DNA of 64,000 nucleotides from assembly GCF_964340395.1 (NCBI RefSeq), contig NC_135557.1:8375209-8439208 (forward strand), given 5' to 3'. The notes beneath the pieces were generated by a model. The model did no database searches. It saw only the letters and a program-made list of their open reading frames with translations, and was not told where the DNA came from. Shown here piece by piece: positions 10,738 to 21,326 of this stretch (position 1 is its first letter; each line of letters starts with the position of its first letter). The DNA is from Glandiceps talaboti. Taxonomy: Eukaryota; Hemichordata; Enteropneusta; Spengelidae. Both the position numbers and the translations under genes were made by a program.

Positions 10738-11685
10738 CTATTCATGCAAAAAGCGCCCAATAGCATCAGAAATAGAAAAGCGTTCTGTTGGAGGAATAGC
10801 AATGTAATCTCTATAAACAGATGAACGCCAATCTCCTTGAAGACGAATGAGCGAGTCTGACACTCCTGCCATGGCTGCTGTGGTAGCACCACCTCTCCGA
10901 AGACTATGAAATGAGTAGTCCTTTGGATCTAGGCCAATGTCAATAAGCAGTAAACGGAGTCTGCGAGCTAGGACTGACTGTGTCAATGGGATCAAACGCC
11001 CATGATGATAGTAAACAAATGCTGGTAAATTACTGGGTGCTGGTATACGTGTAATCATATTACAGTAGGCTTTGACTGGGCAAAGCTGTGAGTGGGACTG
11101 AAAGCCAATGGGTATGACATGTTTATAGTCATGACACTGGCGAGCCTTGGACCATGTGGTTGTGATAAGCATCCCCTTCTTGGTGAAAGTTACACTATGC
11201 CTACTTAAGTGCTCTAGGGCTGTGAATTTCATTATTGATGGTGGAACTAGATTAGACTTACGCAGAAAGGAGAAAAAGGCTATGATAATACAGGTCCAAA
11301 TTACAATGTCTTGTAAACAGTCCTTGTCGAGTCTCTCAAATAATTGCAATAAGTGACAAGGCATTATGGGTAAACGAGGGTGTGGAAGAGTGTTCATGGA
11401 TTTGTTTAGTCCCTGCAAAGTTAAGCGGAGCTCGATATCGTAAACGCTATCACAACTAAATCCTAGTAATTTTGACCATGTACAAACACCCGAAACATAA
11501 TTACGGACAGAGTTAGTACTTTTAAAAGTCCGGGAAAGGAAACATGCAAAATGGCTAAGTATTGAACTTGAAGTTGGGAATGGTTGCACATCCATCCAGT
11601 GGCAAAAACGAAGGTAAGTATCCAGCTGAGTTTTCAGGTTTTTGTATGTACCTGGTCGGAAGGCAGCTTTCTGTACCACTTTCAT
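10738..11685 (-). CDS. Ngaro tyrosine recombinase
   Basis: 315 residues from the first Met. It replaces the integrase of LTR elements and would integrate the circular DNA intermediate by site-specific strand exchange through a 3'-phosphotyrosine. The catalytic residues are visible: Arg142 in FLRKSNLVPP, His260 and Arg263 in HSLRRGGATT, Trp286 in the position often held by the second His (GDWRSS), and nucleophile Tyr294 (YRDYI); Tyr291 is an alternative. The N-terminal 100 residues resemble a SAM-like core-binding domain (TYKNLKTQLDTYLRFC). The frame is open upstream of the Met through SKWEQLEREM to a possible acceptor TTTTACAG on the minus strand, so the real protein may be joined to the RT ORF by splicing. 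No broken residue was seen. Confidence 0.93.
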   Translation of the reverse strand: MKVVQKAAFRPGTYKNLKTQLDTYLRFCHWMDVQPFPTSSSILSHFACFLSRTFKSTNSVRNYVSGVCTWSKLLGFSCDSVYDIELRLTLQGLNKSMNTLPHPRLPIMPCHLLQLFERLDKDCLQDIVIWTCIIIAFFSFLRKSNLVPPSIMKFTALEHLSRHSVTFTKKGMLITTTWSKARQCHDYKHVIPIGFQSHSQLCPVKAYCNMITRIPAPSNLPAFVYYHHGRLIPLTQSVLARRLRLLLIDIGLDPKDYSFHSLRRGGATTAAMAGVSDSLIRLQGDWRSSVYRDYIAIPPTERFSISDAIGRFLHE

Positions 11686-11732
11686 TTCTCTTTCCAGTTG
11701 TTCCCATTTGGAGCTTTGACCTGTAAAACATA

Positions 11733-13832
11733 TTATATTTGATTGTTTAATTCAAAGTAGTCTGCATGAACACTGCATTCACTGACTTTTAAGTGTTCAG
11801 TTAGCTGCCCAAATCTGGTGCTGTGTAGGATGCCTAGATGCCAACGAGAAAGGTGGTCAGCAATTTCATTGTTCTTGCCAGACAAATGAACAGCCTTAAT
11901 CTGTATGTTGTGTAATGCACATCTGAACCAAATATTTCTTGCTATAGAAAGCAAGGTAGGGTCTTTCCCACGACCAGTGTTCAAGACGGCTACTGACGCT
12001 GTGTTGTCACAGTGGACCATAAGTCTTGACCCATTAAGCTTCTCTCCCCATATGTGTAAGGCGACTACAATTGTGAACATCTCCAGGGCTGCAATGTTAC
12101 GGTTCTCCCAGTCAGCTGGAAAGGTACTGTGAAAATACTCTGCCTCTGACGAACCAATTTGTAACCATCCACCGCATCCTGTTAAACAAGCATCTGTGGT
12201 GAGAGTTCCTGTATTTTGCCAGCTGCTATCAGGGATCATGGTAACGCCGTTGTAGGTCTTCATGAACTGCAACCACCACGTTATATCTTTACGGAATTCC
12301 TGGTTAAGATAAATCCTATGGTACCTTCTCCTTACAGTTCGTAGTAATGTCAACATACGTGCAATAAAGAGTCTAGCTGATCGGACACATTCTGCTATGA
12401 ATGCCAATTTGCCAATCAGCGATTGTAACTGTGTTCGTGTACATTTCTTACGTGTACTGAAGTCCTTTAGGAGAAATGTTACTTCCACTAATTTGTCTTC
12501 TGGGACAGAGATTGTCATGGTAACTGTATCAAACTGCCTTCCGAGGAAAACCAAAGATGTCGTTGGCGGGACTGATTTATGTCCTGCGAGAGGGAAACCA
12601 TGTGATTCAATAACATTAGTCAATGTCTCAAAGGCATGAGTAGCTCTATCAGGTGATTCAGCTCCTGCAAAGTCATCAATGTAGTTTACAACATCATAAC
12701 CAGTTTTCCTGTATATAAAGGCAAGGGCATTTGTGCAGCGTTGACAAGCCATCGCTGACGATCTTAGACCAAAGGGGAGTTTGGTGTCAATGTACAACTT
12801 GTTATCCCACTGTAGGCAGAGCAGATGATAATCATGAGGGTCTACTGGAATCCAGCGATAACAACGTTTGATGTCACACTTGTATAATAGACATCCTTTG
12901 CCATGCACATTAATCATAGCGATAAGATCATCAATTGACGGGTAGCGTAGCTTGTATGGTGCTCCGAGGTAAGTGTCCTTTGGAATGCCATCATTGACCG
13001 ACGTGCCAAATGGAAAGGATAAATCCATTACTGTTCTCCGGTCTGAAGAGTCCTTTTTTGGAACTGACGACAATGGAGAGGTTGACAGTGGTAACGACAA
13101 TGGGTTTGATGTGAAAGGTCCCAGTAGTGCACCATGTTCAATCTCTGTTTTGATATATGCCTCAATATGTGTGGCAAATGTCAGTGCGGATTTGTGATTC
13201 TTTTGTGTGGTGATTGGGAGGGTTGTCGCTGTATAGTTAATAGGCCAGCCATACATCAAAAATTCTACAACAATGTTATCGTCGTAATCTCGTAAATCAG
13301 TCCTCCATGTAGGAATATCAAATGTAGAATGCACAGGAAACCTTACACCACTAAAGTTTGCTTGTCCTGAGTTGATGATGTCTGCATGTATATTAAGGAG
13401 TACATTCAAATTGTCTGGGATCCCCTGATGAACACTGCTTTCATAATTGCTGTTAGGGGTGATCTGGATAGTACTGTCATTGCAAGCTGTATGATGGTAG
13501 GAAGGGTATGTGTATTTGAAGTATTCGCTGGCTGTTCTGGTAAAAGTTGTGTGGTCTTCATCCAAATTATGATCTGTAAACCATGCCTCTGGGCATTCTT
13601 GTATCATACTGTTTGTCAGTGCACTATCCATATGAACTGGTTTGTCTGTACAAGTGGAATAAAACGTGCTATGTTTATGTATGTCAGCAGTTGACTTGGT
13701 CTGTTCGAGCATACTTGGGCTAATATCACTATCAAAGGGCGTGTTGTCAATAGATGGGTCATCACTGCAACTAACGGCACTGGTGATGCATTGATCAGTG
13801 TTCACATATTCTGCAATATAATCAATGTCCAT
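11733..13832 (-). CDS. Ngaro reverse transcriptase-RNase H
   Basis: 699 residues from the first Met. The reverse transcriptase has its catalytic aspartates at Asp320 (YKCDIKRCY) and Asp386-387 (YIDD), with LPFGLRSS at 352-359. RNase H follows, with Asp547 (TDACLTGCGG), Glu584 (AALEMF), Asp609 (HCDN) and Asp659 (DHLSRW). It copies the element RNA into cDNA and degrades the template. The first about 150 residues are acidic, Ser/Thr/Asn-rich and without a domain. The frame stays open upstream of this Met, with no other Met, to a TGA at 14909-14907, so translation may start by frameshift, splicing or a non-ATG route from the Gag ORF. The stop is 48 bp before the recombinase Met, and the two frames do not overlap. 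Confidence 0.95.
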   Translation of the reverse strand: MDIDYIAEYVNTDQCITSAVSCSDDPSIDNTPFDSDISPSMLEQTKSTADIHKHSTFYSTCTDKPVHMDSALTNSMIQECPEAWFTDHNLDEDHTTFTRTASEYFKYTYPSYHHTACNDSTIQITPNSNYESSVHQGIPDNLNVLLNIHADIINSGQANFSGVRFPVHSTFDIPTWRTDLRDYDDNIVVEFLMYGWPINYTATTLPITTQKNHKSALTFATHIEAYIKTEIEHGALLGPFTSNPLSLPLSTSPLSSVPKKDSSDRRTVMDLSFPFGTSVNDGIPKDTYLGAPYKLRYPSIDDLIAMINVHGKGCLLYKCDIKRCYRWIPVDPHDYHLLCLQWDNKLYIDTKLPFGLRSSAMACQRCTNALAFIYRKTGYDVVNYIDDFAGAESPDRATHAFETLTNVIESHGFPLAGHKSVPPTTSLVFLGRQFDTVTMTISVPEDKLVEVTFLLKDFSTRKKCTRTQLQSLIGKLAFIAECVRSARLFIARMLTLLRTVRRRYHRIYLNQEFRKDITWWLQFMKTYNGVTMIPDSSWQNTGTLTTDACLTGCGGWLQIGSSEAEYFHSTFPADWENRNIAALEMFTIVVALHIWGEKLNGSRLMVHCDNTASVAVLNTGRGKDPTLLSIARNIWFRCALHNIQIKAVHLSGKNNEIADHLSRWHLGILHSTRFGQLTEHLKVSECSVHADYFELNNQI

Positions 13833-13944
13833 GTTAACCTCGGCAACGGTAACTACAACCCCATTCTCATTATTTTGTTGTCCATTGATAGGAGCAATGT
13901 CAGTGCTTGTGACAGTTTTGACTGTGGTGATTAATGTGTTATCA

Positions 13945-14890
13945 TCATTCTCTGTGTTATGTTCTGCAACGGTGGCAACTATCCTGCTAGCATCATTGTT
14001 TGTGTTATGTCCGGCAACAGTGGCAATAATCCTGCTAGCCTCATTGTTTGTGTTATGTTCGTCAACAGTGGCAATAATCTTGTTAGCATCATTGGTTATG
14101 TTATTATCAGCATTGTTTATGTTATGTTTGGCAATAGTGGCAATTATTGTGTTATCAGCATTGTCTGTGTTGTGTTCTGCAACAGTGGCGTTTATCTTGT
14201 TATCAGCATTGTCTGTGTTATGTTCTGCAACAGTGGCATTTATCTTGTTATCAGCATTGTCTGTGTTATGTTCTGCAACAGTGGCGTTTATCTTGTTATC
14301 AGCATTGTCTGTGTTATGTTCTGCAACGGTGGCATTTATCTTGTTATCAGCATTGTCTGTGTTATGTTCTGCAACAGTGGCATTTATCTTGTTATCAGCA
14401 TTGTCTGTGTTATGTTCTGCAACAGTGGCATTTATCTTGTTATCAGCATTGTCTGTGTTATGTTCTGCAACAGTGGCGTTTATCTTGTTATCAGCATTGT
14501 CTGTGTTATGTTCTGCAACAGTGGCGTTTATCTTGTTATCAGCATTGTCTGTGTTATGTTCTGCAACAGTGGCGTTTATCTTGTTATCAGCATTGTCTGT
14601 GTTATGTTCTGCAACAGTGGCATTTATCTTGTTATCAGCATTGTCTGTGTTATTTTCTGCAACAGTGGCGATTATCTTGTTATCAACATTGCCTGTGTTA
14701 TTTTCTGCAACAGTGGCGATTATCTTTTTATCAGCATTGTCTGTGTTATTTTCTGCAACAGTGGCGATTATCTTGTTATCAGCATTGTCTGTGTTATGTT
14801 CTGCAACAGTGGCGATTGTTTTGTCATTGGCATTGTCTGTGTTATGTTCTGCAACAGTGGTAATTATGTTGTTATTGGCATTGCATGTGT
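13945..14890 (-). repeat. 48-bp coding-frame repeat inside Ngaro, about 19 units
   Basis: Perfect or near-perfect 48-bp units (TCTGTGTTATGTTCTGCAAC, then AGTGGCGTTTATCTTGTTAT, then CAGCATTG on the + strand). One partial 21-nt unit lies near 14100. On the minus strand, in frame with the reverse transcriptase, each unit reads TDNADNKINATVAEHN, with no stop and no Met, giving a hydrophilic Asn/Asp-rich tract of about 300 residues. The + strand is also open across it as a hydrophobic frame, which I regard as a shadow. Confidence 0.93.
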
Positions 14891-15101
14891 TAGTGTTTAT
14901 ACTGAGTCAGTCTTTGTTCACCCTTTTTGGCTTATAAGGGCAGCTGCTTGGTGCGTGTGGTTGCTGGGTTTGTCTAATTTTCAGACAGAAGCGACAGACA
15001 TGCAACTCTTTCTCTCCATGTTGGTTGTCGTGGTCTGTTGTATGCTTGCATTTGCCTCTTTGAAAGTCTGCACAATATCTTGTACCACCTCCTGCCGTCC
15101 T

Positions 15102-16088
15102 CTATACATGTATACGTGAGTATAAACAGCGTGTCCGCTCCATGTTAAAGTCATCTGACCATGTCCGCTTACCCATCTCTATAGCTCTGAGGACTTCTGC
15201 GTGGTATTGGCGGACATTCTCCCATGTGTAAACCTCAGCCAAATGTAGCAACCCTATTAAATGCTCAGCTCTGGCAAGTCTGGATGTATCTGGCTCCACA
15301 TGATGAGTGGTGTAGATCTCTCCTCTCACAAGGGATGGCATGGAAAGGGTAGAATATTGTTGGTTTTCAGAAGTAGCAGTGTCTGCCTTCATTGAGTATT
15401 CATGTGGCCATGGAACATGATAAATCACCTGTTCACTTGATTTCCTAACAGCTCCAGACTTGGGCTTTCTCTTCTTATGTAACTTTTTGAAGGTTTCATA
15501 AACTGGCTTACCTTCACTGTGAGTTGTCAGTGGTCCATCCGTGTCACATTCATCAGCTGATGAGTCTGATTGCAAGGAAGCTGAATCAGATGTTGATACC
15601 TCGAGAGCCTGTTTTGATTTGTGTACCTTCCTTGTCAACTTTTTGTCCCGTCTTAGCTCTTTAACTGTGGCGGGTTTTGGGTTTTTGGCCATTGATTTCA
15701 GCCTTTCATTTTTGGCCATCTCTTCTTGCAATGTCATGTCCAGTTCTAGTTGTTCATTCTCTATCTTAATTGCCTCTAACATTCTTCTGCAAGTATCAAC
15801 ATCAGGAAGAACTTGCTTACCCCAATCCTTGCGTATGGTATCTTTGGTGTTTCGCAGGCATTCCCTTCCTTGGCGGTGATCAGTGGATGGAGTACGGGTG
15901 GCAGTGTCCCCCATCACATGGCCCTTGTGCTCCGTCTGGTCATTTGGTAACATTGGGCTGCCAACTGAGAATGTGTCAAAGATGTATGAAGAGTCCTTAT
16001 TTCCTCTACATAACTTTCCTGATGGCCCTTTGTGGGCGGCTAACGGTACTTTGCATACAGAGCAATGTCTTGAAGGCCTTGTAGACAT
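15102..16088 (-). CDS. Ngaro ORF1, Gag-like protein
   Basis: 328 residues, the first ORF after A1 on the minus strand, in the position of the structural/nucleic-acid-binding protein of Ngaro elements. Near the N-terminus is a possible zinc-binding cluster, Cys9-x2-Cys12-x6-His19-x7-Cys27. The middle (about residues 95-150) is charged and likely coiled coil (IKIENEQLELDMTLQEEMAK, then a Lys-rich stretch RRDKKLTRKVHKSK). A Ser/Asp-rich acidic segment follows (SDSASLQSDSSADECD). The C-terminus (AEHLIGLLHLAEVYTWENVR) is more ordered and may be the assembly part. Function is assigned mainly by position and composition. Confidence 0.75.
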   Translation of the reverse strand: MSTRPSRHCSVCKVPLAAHKGPSGKLCRGNKDSSYIFDTFSVGSPMLPNDQTEHKGHVMGDTATRTPSTDHRQGRECLRNTKDTIRKDWGKQVLPDVDTCRRMLEAIKIENEQLELDMTLQEEMAKNERLKSMAKNPKPATVKELRRDKKLTRKVHKSKQALEVSTSDSASLQSDSSADECDTDGPLTTHSEGKPVYETFKKLHKKRKPKSGAVRKSSEQVIYHVPWPHEYSMKADTATSENQQYSTLSMPSLVRGEIYTTHHVEPDTSRLARAEHLIGLLHLAEVYTWENVRQYHAEVLRAIEMGKRTWSDDFNMERTRCLYSRIHV

Positions 16089-16117
16089 CGCTGAATGTGG
16101 TTTAAAACTTCCGTTGT

Positions 16118-16338
16118 TGAAATTGCAAATCCAAAATGTCTGACGAATTCAAAACTAAACCACAATGCATTGTGGGAATAACACTGTTATGGACTGATGA
16201 GGGCGCCACACATTTCCACAAGACAAGAGAGCATCTTCCACAATGAAATGTTCTGAAACCCTGAGGCTGTCTTATACTTACAGTGACTACTCTAACCAAC
16301 AATTAAGCAAATTTCTCCAAAATGTATAAATTTAGTAC
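16118..16338 (-). repeat. Ngaro A1 direct repeat (terminal, promoter side)
   Basis: A 221-bp 5' end of the element on the minus strand, identical by eye to A2. Transcription of the element should begin in or near it. Its outer end, TTTAGTAC, abuts satellite CATTACATTG. Confidence 0.92.
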
Positions 16339-16671
16339 CATTACATTGATGTATGGTATAGATACTATAGACATAACTGTATACACACCATTACATTGAT
16401 GTATGGTATAGATACTGTAGACATACCTGTATACACATCATTACATTGATGTATGGTATAGATACTGTAGACATACCTGCATACACATCATTACATTGAT
16501 GTATGGTATAAATACTGTAGACATACCTATATACACATCATTACATTGATGTATGGTATAGATACTGTAGACATACCTGTATACACATCATTACATTGAT
16601 GTATGGTATAGATACTATAAACATACCTGTATACACATCATTACATTGATGTATGGTATAGATACTATAAA
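16339..16671. repeat. 50-bp minisatellite, block 2
   Basis: About seven units of the same 50-bp satellite as 7411-8310, between the Ngaro element and the small TIR element. Confidence 0.95.
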
Positions 16672-17009
16672 CTGCAGACCACAGGCACCTGTTTCCAGAA
16701 ATATGTATCAGAATTTTTTTTTTGTCAGAATACAATGAAATTTTGAGTATATCAATAATATTGATGAGTCTAACGAATTGTATATGAAAGAGTAAAACTA
16801 CTCTTGTTTACTCTTGATCACGCATGTTCTCTCACTGCAAGATTCTTGTGGTGAGTGGGCTTGAGCAATCACAGAAACAAGGGTAATTTTACCCCTTCCA
16901 TATACAATTGGCTAAACAGGTTAATAATATCGATATTATCGACATGTTATTGTATTCTGATAGGAAATATACCAATACATATCTTGAGAAACAAGTGCCT
17001 ATGCTGCAG
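16672..17009. mobile_element. 338-bp TIR element (MITE) in the satellite
   Basis: The ends are inverted repeats of about 40 bp with mismatches: the left starts CTGCAGACCACAGGCAC and the right ends GTGCCTATGCTGCAG. Inner arms (AAATATGTATCAGAA / CAATACATATCTTGAG) also pair. It interrupts the 50-bp satellite, and the target duplication is ambiguous. Positions 16851-17001 are closely related to 54612-54762, so it is a dispersed family. No coding capacity. Confidence 0.75.
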
Positions 17010-17925
17010 ACAAACCTGTACACATCATTACATTGATGTATGGTATAGATACTATAGACATACCTATATACACATCATTACATTGATGTATGGTATAGAT
17101 ACCTTAGACATACCTGTATACACATCATTACATTGATGTATGGTATAGATACTGTAGACATACCTGTATACACATCATTACATTGATGTATGGTGTAGAT
17201 ACTATAGACATACCTGTATACACATCATTACATTGATGTATGATATAGATACCGTAGACATACCTGTATACACATCATTACATTGATGTATGATATAGAT
17301 ACCGTAGACATACCTGTATACACATCATTACATTGATGTATGATATAGATACTGTAGACATACCTGCATACACATCATTACATTGATGTATGGTATAGAT
17401 ACTATAGACATACCTGTATACACATCATTACATTGATGTATGGTATAGATACCGTAGACATACATGTATACACATCATTACATTGATGTATGGTATAGAT
17501 ACTATAGACATACCTGTATATACATCATTACATTGATGTATGGTATAGATACCGTAGACATACCTGTATACACATCATTACATTGATGTATGGTATAGAC
17601 ACTATAGACATACCTGTATACCCATCATTACATTGATGTATGGTATAGATACTGTAGACATACCTGTATACACATCATTACATTGATGTATGGTGTAGAT
17701 ACTATAGACATACCTGTATATCCATCATTACATTGATGTATGGTATAGACACTATAGACATACATGTATACACATCATTACATTGATGTATGGTATAGAC
17801 ACTATAGACATACCTGTATACCCATCATTACATTGATGTATGGTGTAGATACTATAGACATACCTGTATATCCATCATTACATCGATATATGGTGTACAT
17901 ACTGTAGACATACCTGTATATACCC
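17010..17925. repeat. 50-bp minisatellite, block 3 (about 18 units)
   Basis: Continues the same satellite. Units here are more uniform than in block 1, with variants at GTAGAC/ATAGAC and TATACCC/TATACAC. Confidence 0.97.
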
Positions 17926-19133
17926 TTCCCTATCATTGCAAAATGTTTGACATCATATTTAAGGACTTTCTTTTCAAAAACTTGCATACTGGATATTCGA
18001 TGAAACAAACTCAGTATAGAAGTTGTAACAGGAGTATCATTTGTTGATGACACAACCACAACACCACTGAAAATAGTTAAAATATTAATAAATTAGATAT
18101 TGCACATGTTAATCAGTGGTCAATATTATCCCTCAGCAGTACTCAAACAGGATGAAATCATGAATGCCGTTGAGGGCGCTGTTTTGGTTGCGAACACAAA
18201 AATCAATTTGATTTGATTTATCATGAGTACAGCTACAATTATATTTATCCACAGGTGATGCAATACTCTTCTTGGTGTAGGATATTACAAGGAAGTTATT
18301 GTACATAACAAAATATTTTAAAAACATGTTCTCGTTGCACCTAGTGCAGCTTTTAACAATTACGATAACTTCAAGGAGAATTTCTTCTCCATTGTCTATG
18401 ACCATCATGCTATGACTGAACTGAACTAGTATAGAACATATAATATTTGTAAACAAAAACAATGGGACTATGTCACTGCATGGAAGTACATGGATGGTAC
18501 TTCCATGATCACTGTGACTAACACATACACTGTAAGAACAACTACTTTTTGTGACGAGAGTTCAATCGTAATGAAAGGCCCACATGATGAAATGCTTTCA
18601 CCAAGTAACCACTAATCTAATTAAAAGTTATAATTTAAAGTAAGAAAGCAGCTTGCCTAATAATAACATATAGTCACCTTTAACATGGTGTCCATGCCTT
18701 TATGAATACTGTTTCACTTGTCAATATGAGTAGGGAAATTACCAACAACCAGACAGTCTTCAACACAATCAACTTATTGCTGTTAAAAAATTAGTGGTCC
18801 ATGACAACAATAATTTCAGGGTACAAAGTGGATACTCTGGCAAAAATAGAAAGAAAGCATGCAAATCCACGCATATCAAGTGAAAAGAAATTAGAATCAC
18901 ATATATTAGTTTCAAACTGTTAATATAAGATTTACATCATTTCCTGAACAAGCATTCATACCCATTCGCAAGACTTTGAATCTGTTGATGAATCTGTGAA
19001 GCAATCAACATATTCACATGAAACGTTGAAAGCAACTTTTGAAAGTGAATATGATTGAATAATCCAAATATGAATATGTTGGTAGCTTCACACTCTGAAT
19101 TGACTAATGTACAGTAGTATTCCCAACTTAACC
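17926..19133. other. Intronic, no feature recognised
   Basis: AT-rich sequence within the last intron of the NHL gene. A short inverted repeat lies at 18481-18507 (GGAAGTACATGGATGGTACTTCC region). Minus-strand open frames of 79-109 codons here have no recognisable content. Confidence 0.4.
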
Positions 19134-20150
19134 TTTGACCCAATCGGTGTTGACACTGGTAAGAATGCAGTGTCAATTATTTATCAAGATCCAGATGAGA
19201 GATGGTCCTAACTTTGTTTACATTTCAAGGATACTGTAAATATTTACAATAAAAAATAAATACACAAATTTTCAGTTAAAGTTAAAACATCATGATCCAA
19301 TATTGCAATAGTTTGGGGGTACCAGTGGAATTGAACCACCAACATGTATCTAACATGTTATCCAATATACCCTTATCAAACTTGCTTCATGTAACCATCA
19401 ACATAAAATATTAAATATCAAAATAACTGTGATTCTTACAACAATATCATAATTAGAAGAAAATATTTACTATCATAAACACTAGTCAATGCTTCAGCCT
19501 CTTAAACTTCCATGTTCTAAAACTAGTTAATTTTTTTCTGTAAATTGAGTACACAGTAAATACTTAATTAATCTAGAATACAAATAATGAAAGAATTAAA
19601 ATATATCTCTTACATACAGCATTGTTTTATGATATGACAAAGTTTGGGGTTAACATCAAAGGCTGTAGAAATAAATTGACAGGATATAAAACAACTTTGT
19701 TAGGGTACAGCACTGAACTACATTTCAAAATTTCTTATTTTTTTTACAACTACTTATTCAAACGTGTGAAATATAAATGAATACCAAGAACATTGGTTTG
19801 TTGAGAAAGTGAAAATAGTATGCATATAGTTCTTTGCACCATTTGAGTTGAGGTCAAACACTACAAATAAAAACATTGTATATATAAATATGGTATTATT
19901 CCAGCCTTTAATGTAAGAGATCTCTCAAGGGTACTTGGGCATACTGTATCAAAATTCTGAAAACTGAATACAACTCAATAAATGAAGTTTTTAATAATAA
20001 CAAAATTATATATAGATTTTATGATTTACATATATTTTATGTCAGTATTGAGTATATTTATAAGGGGCAATTAGTAAACTAAAATAATAAAAGTTAAATT
20101 AATTCTTTTTAGTCTCTATACTGTCTGTTTTTATTTGGGAAAAATATGTG
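19134..20150. repeat. Dispersed repeat copy 2 with a tRNA-like head (minus strand)
   Basis: Matches 6728-7170 in two blocks (19134-19505 and 20044-20128), with about 540 bp of extra AT-rich sequence between. On the minus strand, 19373-19313 can fold as a short tRNA-like shape: AACATG/CATGTT stem with 7-nt loop TTAGATA, T arm GTGG/CCAC with loop TTCAATT, and GGGTA pairing with TACCC. The D arm is poor, so a tRNA-derived SINE head is more likely than a working tRNA. Confidence 0.5.
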
Positions 20151-20514
20151 AAATAGAGTTGAAATACTTACAACCGAGACATTGATAGCCCCAAGTTCAG
20201 TCACTGTATGTTCGTTGGTTGATACGTTTTGCCAATAATGTACATGGTGTCAGTAAAAGCTAAGTTTACGTATACTAATATGTTGTCAATTTTAAAAATT
20301 TGAATTTAAAATGTAAAAATTGTGCAAGCAGAGACATTCCATCTTCCATCAAAAGGTTGTGAAGCAGAATCTTTCCCTGTAGTCTCAACGGTATTATTTC
20401 AGGTTTGATTGAGTCCGTCGGGTGTCTTCGGATCTGAGGCTATCCGACGCTGAATCTGACACTCAATATGACGCTAGCTGAATCTGAATCTGAATCTGAC
20501 GCCAACTTTATACT

Positions 20515-21105
20515 CGTATATGAAAATTAAGTTTGTCTAAAAAATAAATGATGCATTTACATTCATTTCTTATTTAAAATATGAAATTGCTAGCATTAGA
20601 GTAAATAGTCAACATACTAACAAACATTCTAGTTTGTCATCAATATGAAAATTAAATTTGTCTAAAAAATAAATGATGCATTTACATTCATTTCTTTTTA
20701 AAATATGAAATTGCTAGCATTAGAGTAAATATTCAACAAACCAACAAACATTCTAGTTTGTCGTCAATATTGAAAATTTAGTTTGTCTAAAAAAATGATG
20801 CATTGTTTACGTTCATTTATTATTTGAAATATCAAATGTATGGCTAGCATTAGAGTAAATAGTCAACAAACCAACAAATATTCTAGTTTGTCATCAATAT
20901 TGAACATTTAGTTTGTCTAAAAAATAAACAATGTTGTTTTCATTCATTTCTTATTTAAAAAAATCAAATATATGGCTAGAATAATTAGAGAAAATATTCA
21001 ACAAACCAACAAACATTCCAGTTTGTCGTTAATGTGAAAATTTAGTTTGTCTAAAAAAAAAATAAACAATGTGTTGTTTGCATTGTTGTCAAATAAACAT
21101 TTATG
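20515..21105. repeat. Tandem repeat of about 125 bp, five units
   Basis: Units share AGTTTGTCTAAAAAATAAA, GCATTTACATTCATTTCTTA, GCTAGCATTAGAGTAAAT and CAACAAACATTCTAGTTTGT, with increasing divergence towards 21100. The array lies just upstream of the NHL exon. Confidence 0.9.
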
Positions 21106-21326
21106 AAAATACTTGTTATATTGTAATATGATAATTATTTCAAATGTTGACACTAGTTGCCATGGTAACACATTCCCCTACGATATGCACATATCATTTA
21201 GTTATAATTTAGAATATCATAATTTTCCATGGTAACAGTTCTTTGAATTGAAAGAAACCTTTATTAAAAAAATTGAATGATTGAGTAGTCTGCTCATTGA
21301 CCTTTGACCTTTGTTTTTGTTTACAG

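Larger units (their letters stand above)
9932..16338 (-). mobile_element. Complete Ngaro-type (DIRS order) retrotransposon
   Basis: A 6407-bp element reading on the minus strand. The order is A1 repeat (16338-16118), Gag-like ORF, reverse transcriptase/RNase H ORF, tyrosine recombinase ORF, B1 (10448-10348), A2 (10347-10127), a 94-bp spacer, then B2 (10032-9932). This split direct-repeat layout, with a tyrosine recombinase instead of a DDE integrase and no methyltransferase domain seen, is diagnostic of the Ngaro group. The two A repeats (221 bp) are identical by eye, as are the two B repeats (101 bp), and all ORFs are intact, so the insertion is recent. It sits antisense in the last intron of the NHL gene, inside the 50-bp satellite, with no target duplication. 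Confidence 0.93.

Noticed and set aside
13825-14937. 370-residue hydrophobic + strand ORF with LSVLCSATVAFILL-type repeats
   Set aside because: It is the antisense shadow of the 48-bp repeat in the Ngaro minus-strand frame. The other + frames are open too, and nothing else supports a membrane protein.
7411-17925. Regular 50-bp repeats considered as a CRISPR array
   Set aside because: The units are contiguous near-identical repeats without unique spacers, in an intron of an animal gene.
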